A DNA stretch of 64,000 nt from Actinomadura kijaniata NBRC 14229 (GTDB lineage Bacteria > Actinomycetota > Actinomycetes > Streptosporangiales > Streptosporangiaceae): the NCBI RefSeq assembly GCF_001552175.1, contig NZ_BCQR01000041.1:1-64000 (forward strand), given 5' to 3'. The translations under genes were made by a program, and so were the position numbers. Numbering within the stretch: position 1 is the stretch's first letter; each line of letters starts with the position of its first letter. Below the pieces are notes generated by a model, which did no database searches, was not told where the DNA came from, and saw nothing but the letters and a program-made list of their open reading frames with translations. Below, one piece after another: positions 56,291 to 64,000 of the stretch.

Positions 56291-56364
56291 GTCCACGCCC
56301 TGTGGACGGCTTCCCGGAGCCCCCGCCCGGCTCACCGCGTCCGGTGGCCACAGGGTGTGGACAA
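56291..56364. other. DnaA-box dyads in the convergent NmrA-gnd spacer
   Basis: GTCCAC-5 bases-GTGGAC at 56291-56307 and a perfect TTGTCCACA on the minus strand (56356-56364). A second GTCCAC-5-GTGGAC dyad lies at 56552-56568. They sit in the 356-bp spacer between the convergent NmrA-like and gnd genes. Confidence 0.55.
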
Positions 56365-56376
56365 CGCCACGGCGCC

Positions 56377-56556
56377 TCAGCCGCCGGCCGGCCCGACGTC
56401 CAGGACCGCCTTGCCGTTGACGCGCCGTCCGCGCGGCGCGGCCAGGCCCGCCGCGGGCAGTGCCGCCGCCATCGCCGGGTCGGCCGGGTCCGGCACCGGG
56501 ACCGGCGTGCCGATCCCGACCGCGGATTCCCACCGCCGGACCGGTGCCGTCGTCCA
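56377..56556 (-). pseudogene. Possible gene remnant
   Basis: An open minus-strand stretch of about 59 codons with strongly GC3-biased codons, ending LAAPRGRRVNGKAVLDV then GPAGG and a stop. The ending resembles the RGKxVLxV tail of zinc-type or quinone oxidoreductases. No proper start is visible. It may be the tail of a lost gene. Confidence 0.25.
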
Positions 56557-56571
56557 CGGTCTGTGGACGAA

Positions 56572-56610
56572 CGCCGACGGGCCGCCCCGCGGTGGGGCGG
56601 CCCGTCGGCG
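56572..56610 (-). terminator. Strong terminator of gnd
   Basis: Perfect 17-bp stem (56572-56588 with 56594-56610), 5-base loop, 19 bases after the gnd stop. Confidence 0.85.
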
Positions 56611-56629
56611 TCGGCCGGGATCGGCGGGG

Positions 56630-57550
56630 TCAGGTCGCCGGGGGAGCCACGTCGGCGCCCGGGGAGTCGGCGCCCTTGGCCGACTCCACCGCGTGGCCGC
56701 CGAACTGGTTGCGCAGGGCCGCCACGACCTTCATCGCCGGGGAGTCGTCCTGGCGGCTCGCGAAGCGCGCGAACAGCGACGCCGTGATCGCCGGGAGCGG
56801 GACCGCGTGGTCGACGGCCGCCTGGACCGTCCAGCGGCCCTCGCCGGAGTCGTTGGCGTAGCCGCGGATGCGCTCCAGCTCGGGATCGTCGGCCAGCGCG
56901 CGGTTCATCAGGTCCAGCAGCCAGGACCGGATGACGGTCCCCTCCTGCCAGGAGCGGAACGTCTCGGGCACGTTGGTGACGATGTCGGCGGCCTCGATGA
57001 GCTCGTAGCCCTCGCCGAACGCCTGCATCATCGCGTACTCGATGCCGTTGTGGACCATCTTCACGAAGTGGCCCGCGCCGACCCTCCCGCTGTGGACGAA
57101 GCCGAACTCGCCCTCCGGCTTGAGCGTCTCGAAGATCGGCATGAGGCGCTTGACGTTGTCCTCGTCGCCGCCGACCATCAGCGCGTAGCCGTTCTGCAGG
57201 CCCCACACGCCGCCGGACACGCCGCAGTCGACGAACCCGATGTTCTTGGCGGCGAGCTGCTCGCCGTGCTTCTGGTCGTCCACGTAGTGGGAGTTGCCGC
57301 CGTCGACGACGACGTCACCGGGGGACAGCAGTTCCCCCAGCCTGTTGATGGTCTCCTGGGTCGGGGCGCCGGCCGGCACCATGACCCACACGGCCCGCGG
57401 CGGCGACAGGCGTTCGACCAGCTCCTCCAGCGAGGACACGTCGCTGATCTTCGGGTCGCGGTCGTACCCGACGACGGTGTGGCCGCCGCGGCGCAGACGT
57501 TCGGCCATGTTGCCGCCCATCCGGCCCAGGCCGATCATCCCCAGCTCCAT
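56630..57550 (-). CDS. gnd: 6-phosphogluconate dehydrogenase (short type)
   Basis: 306 residues, the short GntZ/YqeC-like form. The N-terminal Rossmann motif is GLGRMGGNMAERL. The substrate regions are GVSGGVWGLQNGYALMVGG and KMVHNGIEYAMMQAFGEGYEL, followed by ANDSGEGRWTVQAAVDHAVP. It decarboxylates 6-phosphogluconate to ribulose 5-phosphate. GGGGAG lies eight bases before ATG 57550; an upstream in-frame extension is not used. It lies after dnaN as in other actinobacteria. Confidence 0.95.
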   Translation of the reverse strand: MELGMIGLGRMGGNMAERLRRGGHTVVGYDRDPKISDVSSLEELVERLSPPRAVWVMVPAGAPTQETINRLGELLSPGDVVVDGGNSHYVDDQKHGEQLAAKNIGFVDCGVSGGVWGLQNGYALMVGGDEDNVKRLMPIFETLKPEGEFGFVHSGRVGAGHFVKMVHNGIEYAMMQAFGEGYELIEAADIVTNVPETFRSWQEGTVIRSWLLDLMNRALADDPELERIRGYANDSGEGRWTVQAAVDHAVPLPAITASLFARFASRQDDSPAMKVVAALRNQFGGHAVESAKGADSPGADVAPPAT

Positions 57551-57634
57551 TGCTTCACTCCCCTGTCCTTGAGGTCCGTGCCCATCATGGCGCGGCACGG
57601 GCTGATCCCCCCTGGTATGCCCCCTTGACGCGTC

Positions 57635-58762
57635 TTACCCCGTCAGCCGCACCGGCATGATCAGGTAGCGGTAGTGGGGGTTCTCGCCCTCGGCGGCGGG
57701 CTTGCCGGTCAGGACGGCGGGCTTGGTCGGCGTGGTGAACGACAGCCGCGCCACGTCCGAGCCGATCTGTGACAGGCCGTCCAGCAGGAACCCGGGGTTG
57801 AACGCGATCTCGATGTCGTCGCCCTCCAGATTGGCCTCCAGGGCCTCCACGGCCTGCGCCTCGTCCCCGGTCCCGGCCTCCAGGACGACCTCGCCCTTGC
57901 GGAATGACAGGCGGACCGGCGTGTTGCGCTCGGCGACCAGCGACACGCGCTTGACGGCCTCGATGAACGGCGAGGTGGACACCTCCGCCAGGCCCGCGTA
58001 CTCCGACGGCAGCAGCGACCGGTACTTGACGAAGTCGCCGTCCAGCAGCCGCGAGGTGGTGCGGCGGCCGCCGCCGGAGAAACCGATCATGCCCTCGCCG
58101 GTGCCGCCCGCCCCGCCCAGCGCGATCGACACCTCGGCGCCGGAGGTCAGCGACTTGGCGGTGTCGGCGAGGGTCTTGGCGGGCACCAGGGCCACGGCCG
58201 AGAAGTCGGGGCGCTCGGGCTTCCAGTGCAGCTCCCGGACCGCCAGGCGGTACCGGTCGGTGGACGCCAGCGTGACGGTCTCGCCCTCGATCTCCACCCG
58301 CACGCCGGTGAGCATGGGGATGGTGTCGTCGCGGCCCGCGGCGATGGCGACCTGGGACACGGCGGCGGCGAACTCGTCGCTGCCCACCGACCCGGCGGCC
58401 GGCGGCATCTCCGGCAGCGTCGGGTAGTCCTCCACAGGCATGGTGAGGAGTGTGAACTTCGCGCTGCCGCAGCGCAGCATCACCTTCGCGCCGTCGGTCG
58501 TGAACTCCACAGGGTGGGGAGGAAGCGCGCGGCAGATCTCGGCGAGCAGCTTGCCCGACACCAGGGCGGTGCCCGGGTCCTCGGTGTCGATGTCGGTGGA
58601 GACCTGCGCCGAGACCTCGTAGTCGAACGCCGACAGCTTCAGCCGGTCGCTGGCCTCGATGTGCATTCCGGCGAGCACCGGGACCGGGGGCCGCTGGGGA
58701 AGGGTGCGCGCGGTCCAGGCCACGGCTTCGGCCAGGGCGTCTCTGTCGATGCGGAACTTCAA
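57635..58762 (-). CDS. dnaN: DNA polymerase III sliding clamp beta
   Basis: 375 residues with three clamp domains (starts at FRIDRDALAEAVAWTARTLP, then ASTDRYRLAVREL, and ending IMPVRLTG). It forms the ring that tethers polymerase to DNA. The start is TTG 58762: AGGAGG lies nine bases upstream and the product begins LKFRIDRD, matching other DnaN N-termini. It is transcribed away from oriC. Confidence 0.98.
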   Translation of the reverse strand: MKFRIDRDALAEAVAWTARTLPQRPPVPVLAGMHIEASDRLKLSAFDYEVSAQVSTDIDTEDPGTALVSGKLLAEICRALPPHPVEFTTDGAKVMLRCGSAKFTLLTMPVEDYPTLPEMPPAAGSVGSDEFAAAVSQVAIAAGRDDTIPMLTGVRVEIEGETVTLASTDRYRLAVRELHWKPERPDFSAVALVPAKTLADTAKSLTSGAEVSIALGGAGGTGEGMIGFSGGGRRTTSRLLDGDFVKYRSLLPSEYAGLAEVSTSPFIEAVKRVSLVAERNTPVRLSFRKGEVVLEAGTGDEAQAVEALEANLEGDDIEIAFNPGFLLDGLSQIGSDVARLSFTTPTKPAVLTGKPAAEGENPHYRYLIMPVRLTG

Positions 58763-59345
58763 GGGGACCCGCCTCCTGCAGGTGTCGGACAAGGGTGAGG
58801 TGGAGCGGGGCCGGGTCGCGCGCTCGGGACGCTCCATCCCCAGGCCCTAACTTGAGAGGGATCTTTTCTTGGTTAGAACAAAGAGGTAGTACTCGTCATA
58901 GGGACTGTGGACACGGTGGACAACCCTTGTTTCCGCAGGTGAACGGGTGGATTTTTGTCCACGTCCCGTGTGGAGCGCCGGTGGACGGGGCGGGCGCGCA
59001 TGGGGATGACGAATCTTTCCCCACACGGTGTCCCCACCTCTTCCCCCGGTTCTCCACGAGTTTTCCGCAGGTTCTCCCACCCGTAGCGTCGGGCGGGCAG
59101 TGACCGGGTGGTCGGGAACGGCGTCGTCCCCACCCCGTCCCCAGGGCTTCCCCAAGTCGTCCACGGAGTCGTCCCCATGATGCCCCCTGGCCGTCCCCAG
59201 CCGGTCCACAATCCATCCACGAGTCGTCCCCAGCTTCTCCGCAGGTTTTCCCCCGGGTTATCCACGGACTTCCCCAGGGTTTTCCCCAGCCTGTGTGAAC
59301 CGATCTTGGAATGGGTAGGGCGGAGCGGCGTCCGGCGCGGTCGGT
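58763..59345. other. oriC: Replication origin oriC
   Basis: 583-bp dnaN-dnaA spacer. It is filled with DnaA-box variants: TTGTCCACG (58955-58963), GGTGGACAA (58916-58924), TGTGGACAC (58906-58914), TTCTCCACG (59050-59058), TCGTCCACG (59157-59165), CGGTCCACA (59202-59210), TTATCCACG (59258-59266), plus many TCCCCA/TCCGCA runs. No box is a perfect TTATCCACA or TTGTCCACA. The AT-rich part (58860-58905) near dnaN is the likely unwinding element and also holds the dnaN promoter. Confidence 0.9.
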
Positions 59346-61364
59346 TCAGCGCTTGCGGGCCTGGTGCTTGATGCGCCCGGTCAGCTCGGTCACCTGGTTG
59401 TAGATGGCCCGGCGTTCGGCCATCAAGCTGCGGATTTTCCGCTCGGCGTGCATGACCGTGGTGTGGTCGCGGCCCCCGAACTGCTGCCCGATCTTGGGCA
59501 GCGACAGGTCCGTCAGCTCCCGGCACAGGTACATCGCGATCTGCCGGGCGGTCACCAGCATGCGCGACCGCGACGGTCCACAGAGGTCCTCGATCGTCGT
59601 CCCGAAGTACTCCACAGTCTGCGCCATGATCATCGCGGCGGTGATCTCGGGACCGGACTCGTTGGGGATAAGGTCCTTCAGCACCGTCTCGGCGAGCTTC
59701 ATGTCCACCGACTGGCGGTTCAGGCTCGCGAACGCGGTGACGCGGATCAGCGCCCCCTCCAGCTCCCGGATGTTAGAGGCGATCTGCGAGGCGATGAACT
59801 CCAGCACGTCCGGCGGCGCGGCCAGGCCCTCCTGGCGGGCCTTCTTCTGCAGGATCGCGATGCGCGTCTCCAGCTCGGGCGGCTGCACGTCGGTGGTCAG
59901 GCCCCACTCGAACCGGTTGCGCAGCCGGTCCTCCAGCGTCACCAGCTCCCGCGGCGGGCGGTCGCTGGAGATCACGATCTGCTTGCTGGCGTTGTGGAGG
60001 GTGTTGAAGGTGTGGAAGAACTCCTCCTGCGTCTGCTCCTTGCCCTCCAGGAACTGGATGTCGTCGACCAGGAGGATGTCCACGTCCCGGTAGCGGCGGC
60101 GGAACCCGTCGGCCTTGCCGTCGCGGATCGAGTTGATGAAGTCGTTGGTGAACTCCTCGGAGCTCACGTACCGCACGCGCGCCCCGTTGAACAGGCTCTG
60201 CGCGTAGTGGCCGATGGCGTGCAGCAGGTGCGTCTTGCCCAGCCCGGAGTCGCCGTAGATGAACAGCGGGTTGTAGGCCTTGGCGGGCTGCTCGGCGACC
60301 GCGACCGCCGCCGCGTGCGCGAACCGGTTGGACGAGCCGATGACGAACGTCTCGAACGTGTACTTGGGGTTCAGCCGGTCGGGGTTCGCGGCGGCGGTGC
60401 CCCCGCCGCCCTGTCCACCGTCCTGTGGACGGACGTCGCCGCCGTCCTCCTCCGAGCTCCGGAACGGGTCGCTCTGCGGCCCGTAGGAGTCGGCGTACGC
60501 GTCCTCGGAACGCCCCGGCGCGTCGGGGCGCTGCGCCTCGTGCCCCTGCGGCTCGCCGGGCATCCCCGGGACGCCGGGACGCGGCAGGCCGGGCCCGCCC
60601 GGACGGGGGGCGCCCAGGGTGCGGTCGTTCAGATGGGAGGGGGCGTGCGGGCGCGCCGCCGGGTCGAAGCCCTCGCGGTCGCGGTCGCGGCCGGGGAACT
60701 GCTGCGTGCGGTTCTCGAACGGCGAACGCCCGCCCGGCCCCGCGCCATAGGCGGGCGGACGCGCGGTGGACGGGAAACCGCCGCCGTGGTCGTTGTCGCG
60801 GCGCGGCCAATCGCGTTCGTCCTCAGCCTGGGGATAACCGCCGGGGTTGTGGGAAACCCCCGTCGAGGGACGGCCGCCGTAGCCCTGGTCGCCGAACGGG
60901 GACTCGTGCCGGGGGCGTTCCGGATATGTCTGGTCCCCATAGGAACGGTCGTCATACGACCGCTCTTCATAGGGGCGGCCTTCGTACGGGCGTTCCTCGA
61001 AGGGGCGTTCCTCGTAAGGCTTCTCATAGGGCTGGTCGCCGTAGGAGGGGCGGTCCCCATAGGAGCCGTTGCCGCGGTCGTGATGCTGCTCACCCGAGGA
61101 CGCGGGCGGCTCGGGCTGAACGGTCACCGCGACGCGGATCTCCCGGCCCAGTTCACGCGACATCACATCGGTGATGAGGCCGCGCAGGCGGCTTTCCAGA
61201 ACGTCCTTGGCGAAGTCGTTGGGGGCCGCCAGCAGCGCCGTGCCCTCCACCAGGGCGAGGGGGCGCACCATCGGCAGCCAGGCGCGGTAGCCGGGGTGCA
61301 GGTCGCTGTCGGACAGCGCCGTGAGGGTACGTGCCCAGACCGATCCGAGATCCTGACCGTCCAT
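59346..61364 (-). CDS. dnaA: Chromosomal replication initiator DnaA
   Basis: 672 residues. Domain I is at 1-85. A very long disordered domain II follows (about 86-332) with Tyr-Glu-Arg repeats. The AAA+ domain has Walker A GDSGLGKT (371-378) and Walker B LLVDD (431-435), and the C-terminal DNA-binding domain has [18 protein letters not shown] 61364 is preferred, with GGAGGGG nine bases upstream; a TTG two codons earlier is too close. Length fits Streptomyces-like DnaA (about 650). Confidence 0.98.
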   Translation of the reverse strand: MDGQDLGSVWARTLTALSDSDLHPGYRAWLPMVRPLALVEGTALLAAPNDFAKDVLESRLRGLITDVMSRELGREIRVAVTVQPEPPASSGEQHHDRGNGSYGDRPSYGDQPYEKPYEERPFEERPYEGRPYEERSYDDRSYGDQTYPERPRHESPFGDQGYGGRPSTGVSHNPGGYPQAEDERDWPRRDNDHGGGFPSTARPPAYGAGPGGRSPFENRTQQFPGRDRDREGFDPAARPHAPSHLNDRTLGAPRPGGPGLPRPGVPGMPGEPQGHEAQRPDAPGRSEDAYADSYGPQSDPFRSSEEDGGDVRPQDGGQGGGGTAAANPDRLNPKYTFETFVIGSSNRFAHAAAVAVAEQPAKAYNPLFIYGDSGLGKTHLLHAIGHYAQSLFNGARVRYVSSEEFTNDFINSIRDGKADGFRRRYRDVDILLVDDIQFLEGKEQTQEEFFHTFNTLHNASKQIVISSDRPPRELVTLEDRLRNRFEWGLTTDVQPPELETRIAILQKKARQEGLAAPPDVLEFIASQIASNIRELEGALIRVTAFASLNRQSVDMKLAETVLKDLIPNESGPEITAAMIMAQTVEYFGTTIEDLCGPSRSRMLVTARQIAMYLCRELTDLSLPKIGQQFGGRDHTTVMHAERKIRSLMAERRAIYNQVTELTGRIKHQARKR

Positions 61365-62089
61365 GCGCAAGGTCCCCTCCCCAAAGAACTCCGATGACCC
61401 GGGGCACCAGAACCACCCGGTTCGCCCACGTTCGAGATCGCCTCACCGATCACTGGAGACGTCGTGGGGGACTAACTCTCTCACGAGTTGTCCACAGAGT
61501 TGTCCACATGCTGTGCATGAGGACGGGATCCCTGTGCAAAAGCCCACACGGGCGCACGGGACCGGTCAGTTGACGTTCAGGGGAGCCCCGGTTCCCGACC
61601 CGCGGGCGGGAGCCGAAAAAAGAAGGCCGACGCACGTACGGGTCGGCAGCGGTGGAAACCTTAGCCGCTGCTCGCGAGCGCTCGCAACACGAACCGCATT
61701 CGCCGCCAGGACGGTCGCATGTCCATCCCCCATCACCCCCCGACCCCTTCCTACCCAGCCGGGATCGGCGCCTCACCCGGCCGTTCCGGGGGCGTTCGGG
61801 AACCGTTCCGCCGAGGGCGAAACCCGGCATTCCCCACAGGGCGCGCCGCGCCTGTGGAAAACGATGGGGGAAAAGAGGAACGGGCCCGGCGCGCCCGCCG
61901 GCACCGGACGTTCCGTTTGACCAGACGGGCAGGCAGCCCGTAACGTTCTGAGGTCGAGTCGCATCGACCGGGATGACGCGTGCCCGCCGTCAACCAGAAC
62001 GGACGGGCCCCCGCTGCGGGGGACCGGACGCGCCCCTCGATGCGAGACATCGCACCGGACCCAACCGACCGCAGCACCTGGAGCCTCTA
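61365..62089. other. dnaA-rpmH spacer with two perfect DnaA boxes
   Basis: 725 bases with no gene. TTGTCCACA occurs twice, 12 bases apart (61488-61496 and 61500-61508), upstream of dnaA, a place suited to autoregulation. A TTTTCCACA box on the minus strand (61853-61861) and a CCACAGG/CCTGTGG dyad near 61832-61858 are also present. The rpmH promoter is at the right end. Confidence 0.7.
61917..61946 (+). promoter_or_regulatory. rpmH promoter
   Basis: TTGACC (61917-61922) and TAACGT (61941-61946), 18-base spacer, about 140 bases upstream of rpmH. It would drive rpmH-rnpA-yidD-yidC. Confidence 0.6.
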
Positions 62090-62227
62090 GTGAGCAAGCG
62101 TACTTTCCAGCCGAACAACCGTCGCCGCCACAAGAAGCACGGCTTCCGGCTGCGCATGCGCACCCGCGCCGGCCGCGCGATCCTGTCCGCGCGTCGCGGC
62201 AAGGGCCGCGCCCGCATCGCGGTCTGA
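62090..62227 (+). CDS. rpmH: Ribosomal protein bL34
   Basis: 45 residues, highly basic, [19 protein letters not shown] and [17 protein letters not shown], the full bL34 sequence. GTG 62090 has TGGAG upstream. It is the first gene of the rpmH-rnpA-yidD-yidC operon. Confidence 0.98.
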   Translation: MSKRTFQPNNRRRHKKHGFRLRMRTRAGRAILSARRGKGRARIAV

Positions 62228-62244
62228 CGCTCTAGACCCTTCGC

Positions 62245-62631
62245 ATGCTGCCCTCCGGTCACCGGATGCGGCGGCGGGACGAGTTCACACTGGCCGTCCG
62301 GCGCGGTCGCCGCGCCGGACGGCCAACTGTCGTCGTACACCTGCTGCGCCGGGACGCCGAAGCCGACCCCGCGGTCGGCGCCGTGGCCGACACGCCGCCC
62401 CTGGTGGGGTTCATCGTCTCCAAGGCGGTCGGCAACGCCGTCGTGCGCAACCGCGTGCAACGCCGGCTGCGCCACCTCGCACGCGCGTACCTCGATCGAC
62501 TCCCGGGGGGTAGCCTGCTCGTAGTGCGCGCCAACCCCCGCGCGGGGACGGCGCGCCACGACGAACTGGCCGCGGACCTGGAGTCGGCGCTCGACCGGCT
62601 GCTGCGGCCCACGTCCAAGGGGCACAGATGA
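62245..62631 (+). CDS. rnpA: RNase P protein component
   Basis: 128 residues. It assists the RNase P RNA in 5' tRNA processing. The conserved basic run [19 protein letters not shown] and the opening [17 protein letters not shown] identify it. ATG 62245 is 17 bases after rpmH, and its stop overlaps the yidD start. Confidence 0.97.
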   Translation: MLPSGHRMRRRDEFTLAVRRGRRAGRPTVVVHLLRRDAEADPAVGAVADTPPLVGFIVSKAVGNAVVRNRVQRRLRHLARAYLDRLPGGSLLVVRANPRAGTARHDELAADLESALDRLLRPTSKGHR

Positions 62632-63041
62632 CGGATCGGCCAGGGGCGGCCTCCCCGCCCGCGGGCTCCCCCGCGAGCTCCGGGGCCGCGGCGACCGCCC
62701 GGCGGCCGGGCCTCGCCGCCCGCGCCCTGATCCTGCTCGTCCGCGCCTACCGCCGCTTCTTGAGCCCCCTGCTCGGGCAGCAGTGCCGGTTCCAGCCCAC
62801 CTGTAGCGCCTACGGCCTGGAAGCCCTCCAGACGCACGGCGCGCTGCGCGGGTCGTGGCTGACGGCTCGCCGGATCGGCCGGTGCCACCCGTTCCACCGC
62901 GGCGGCTACGACCCCGTGCCCCCGCCCCGGAACGCGTCCGAGCCGTTCCGCACGGCGCCCGACCCGGCGCCCACCCCGACCTCCGGCCGCGCGGAGAGCG
63001 GCCCCGCCCAAGCAGAGCCCAAGGAGCTGCCCGGTGCTTGA
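62628..63041 (+). CDS. yidD: Membrane protein insertion efficiency factor YidD
   Basis: 137 residues. The YidD core (about residues 38-108) has [19 protein letters not shown] then SAYGLEAL and [17 protein letters not shown]. An unusually long disordered N-terminus and a proline-rich C-terminus flank it. It helps YidC insert membrane proteins. ATG 62628 overlaps the rnpA stop. Confidence 0.95.
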   Translation: MTDRPGAASPPAGSPASSGAAATARRPGLAARALILLVRAYRRFLSPLLGQQCRFQPTCSAYGLEALQTHGALRGSWLTARRIGRCHPFHRGGYDPVPPPRNASEPFRTAPDPAPTPTSGRAESGPAQAEPKELPGA

Positions 63042-64000
63042 CTGGTTGTACTCGATCGTCGCCCAACTGATCGTCTGGATCCATACGGGCCTGAGCGCCA
63101 TCGGCATCGACAAGGACAGCGGATGGGCCTGGGGTGGCTCGATCATCCTGCTCGTGGTCCTGCTGCGACTGCTGATGGTCCCGCTGTTCGTCAAGCAGAT
63201 CCACGCCTCCCGCAAGATGCAGGAGCTCAACCCCCAGATCCAGTCGCTGCGCAAGAAGTACAAGAACGACAAGCAGCGCCTGAACCAGGAGGTCATGAAG
63301 CTCTACCAGGAGAACGGCGCCAACCCGCTGTCGGGCTGCCTGCCGATCCTGGTGCAGTTCCCCGTCTTCATCGGCCTGTTCCAGGTCCTCAAGCGGATCT
63401 CCGACGCCAAGCCGAACGCCTCGGGCCAGTACCCCGACGTGTTCGCCGTCACCGGCGACCTGGTCGCCAGCGCGCAGAAGGCCAGCATCTTCGGCGCGCA
63501 CATCCCCGACACGTTCATCAAGGCGTGGGGGCTGGACCCGCGGCCGGTCAGCGCGCTGGTCGTCACCGGCATCGCGGTGATCATCTCGTCCTGCACGACG
63601 TTCTTCACGGTGCGCGCCAGCATGCGCCGCCAGCCGATCACCGACGAGAACAACCCGATGATGCAGGCCCAGAAGATGATGGTGGTCCTGGCCCCCGTCT
63701 TCGGCCTGTTCGGCCTCGGCTTCCCGCTGGGCGTCCTGCTGTACTGGGTGACCTCCAACACCTGGACCCTGGTGCAGCAGCACTACATCTACTCCAAGTA
63801 CCCGCCGGCGACCGCCGACGGCAACGGCGCCACCGCCACCACCGGGACGAAGACCGGTGCCAAGGCGGGCGCCAAGGGCGGCAAGCAGGACGCGGCCACG
63901 ACCAGCCTGAAGAAGGGCAAGGCCAGGAAGGACGCCGAGCCCGACCCCGAGCCCGAGTCCGACAAGCCCAAGGTCGTCCGCAACCAGCCGACGCGTAAGC
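63034..64000 (+). CDS. yidC: Membrane protein insertase YidC (partial, 3' end outside window)
   Basis: 322 residues of YidC/Oxa1 visible. GTG 63034 has AAGGAG eight bases upstream and overlaps yidD by 8. Membrane segments are near 30-50 ([19 protein letters not shown]), 100-120, 175-195 and 215-240. The conserved [20 protein letters not shown] and [20 protein letters not shown] are present, followed by a charged C-terminal tail ([16 protein letters not shown]) that runs off the end. It inserts proteins into the membrane with or without SecYEG. Confidence 0.95.
   Translation, partial: MLDWLYSIVAQLIVWIHTGLSAIGIDKDSGWAWGGSIILLVVLLRLLMVPLFVKQIHASRKMQELNPQIQSLRKKYKNDKQRLNQEVMKLYQENGANPLSGCLPILVQFPVFIGLFQVLKRISDAKPNASGQYPDVFAVTGDLVASAQKASIFGAHIPDTFIKAWGLDPRPVSALVVTGIAVIISSCTTFFTVRASMRRQPITDENNPMMQAQKMMVVLAPVFGLFGLGFPLGVLLYWVTSNTWTLVQQHYIYSKYPPATADGNGATATTGTKTGAKAGAKGGKQDAATTSLKKGKARKDAEPDPEPESDKPKVVRNQPTRK

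Overview
The window is high-GC actinobacterial chromosome around the replication origin. Codon use (strong G/C at third positions), the order rnpA-rpmH-dnaA-dnaN-gnd-recF-dciA-gyrB-gyrA-DUF3566-tRNA-Ile, a very long DnaA linker, a class E sortase, CrgA and a DLW-39 protein all point to Actinomycetota. The style of the proteins resembles Actinomadura and other Thermomonosporaceae, but that family placement is an inference.

Right end (47.5-64 kb): the replication core. rpmH, rnpA, yidD and a 3'-truncated yidC run to the right. dnaA, dnaN, gnd, recF, dciA, gyrB, gyrA and a DUF3566 gene run to the left. The dnaA-dnaN spacer (58763-59345) is the probable oriC. gyrB and dnaN appear to use TTG starts, each behind a good AGGAGG site. 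An NmrA-like reductase gene sits between recF and gnd. The block ends at tRNA-Ile(GAT).

Middle (18.4-47.4 kb): about 29 kb of accessory genes placed between tRNA-Ile and the DLW-39/tRNA-Ala pair, which are neighbours of tRNA-Ile in many actinobacteria. It holds a lone TnpB; a CubicO hydrolase and TetR pair sharing a 39-bp operator; two MacAB-like export systems, one beside a two-component system; an HNH nuclease; an unrecognised 733-residue protein divergent from a HEAT-repeat protein, with a decayed tRNA-like sequence between them; a TetR circuit with repeated 10-bp boxes controlling an MFS pump and a dihydrofolate reductase-like enzyme; a GDSL lipase; a VOC protein; a methyltransferase; a drug/metabolite exporter; an M64 peptidase; and an SDR.

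Left (4.5-17.9 kb): a second accessory stretch between tRNA-Ala and the cyclophilin gene, with two TetR regulators, alpha/beta hydrolases, a PrsW-like protease, a solute-binding lipoprotein, a GlxA-type regulator and rhodanese pair, and an RGG-tailed DEAD-box helicase. Left end (0-4.5 kb): the conserved division and envelope block: cyclophilin, rhomboid protease, crgA, DUF881, sortase E, a small membrane protein and the glutamine amidotransferase subunit of anthranilate or aminodeoxychorismate synthase.

The most unusual signal is non-coding. Each of the four convergent-gene spacers longer than 100 bp (2.7, 24.4, 33.7 and 56.3 kb) carries DnaA-box nonamers, and three of them carry a repeated inverted pair built as TCCAC, five bases, GTGGA. 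The 24.4-kb spacer is about 530 bp of such boxes, and it shares two 19-20 bp identical blocks in the same order with the 33.7-kb spacer. These look like a dispersed set of DnaA-binding elements near oriC.
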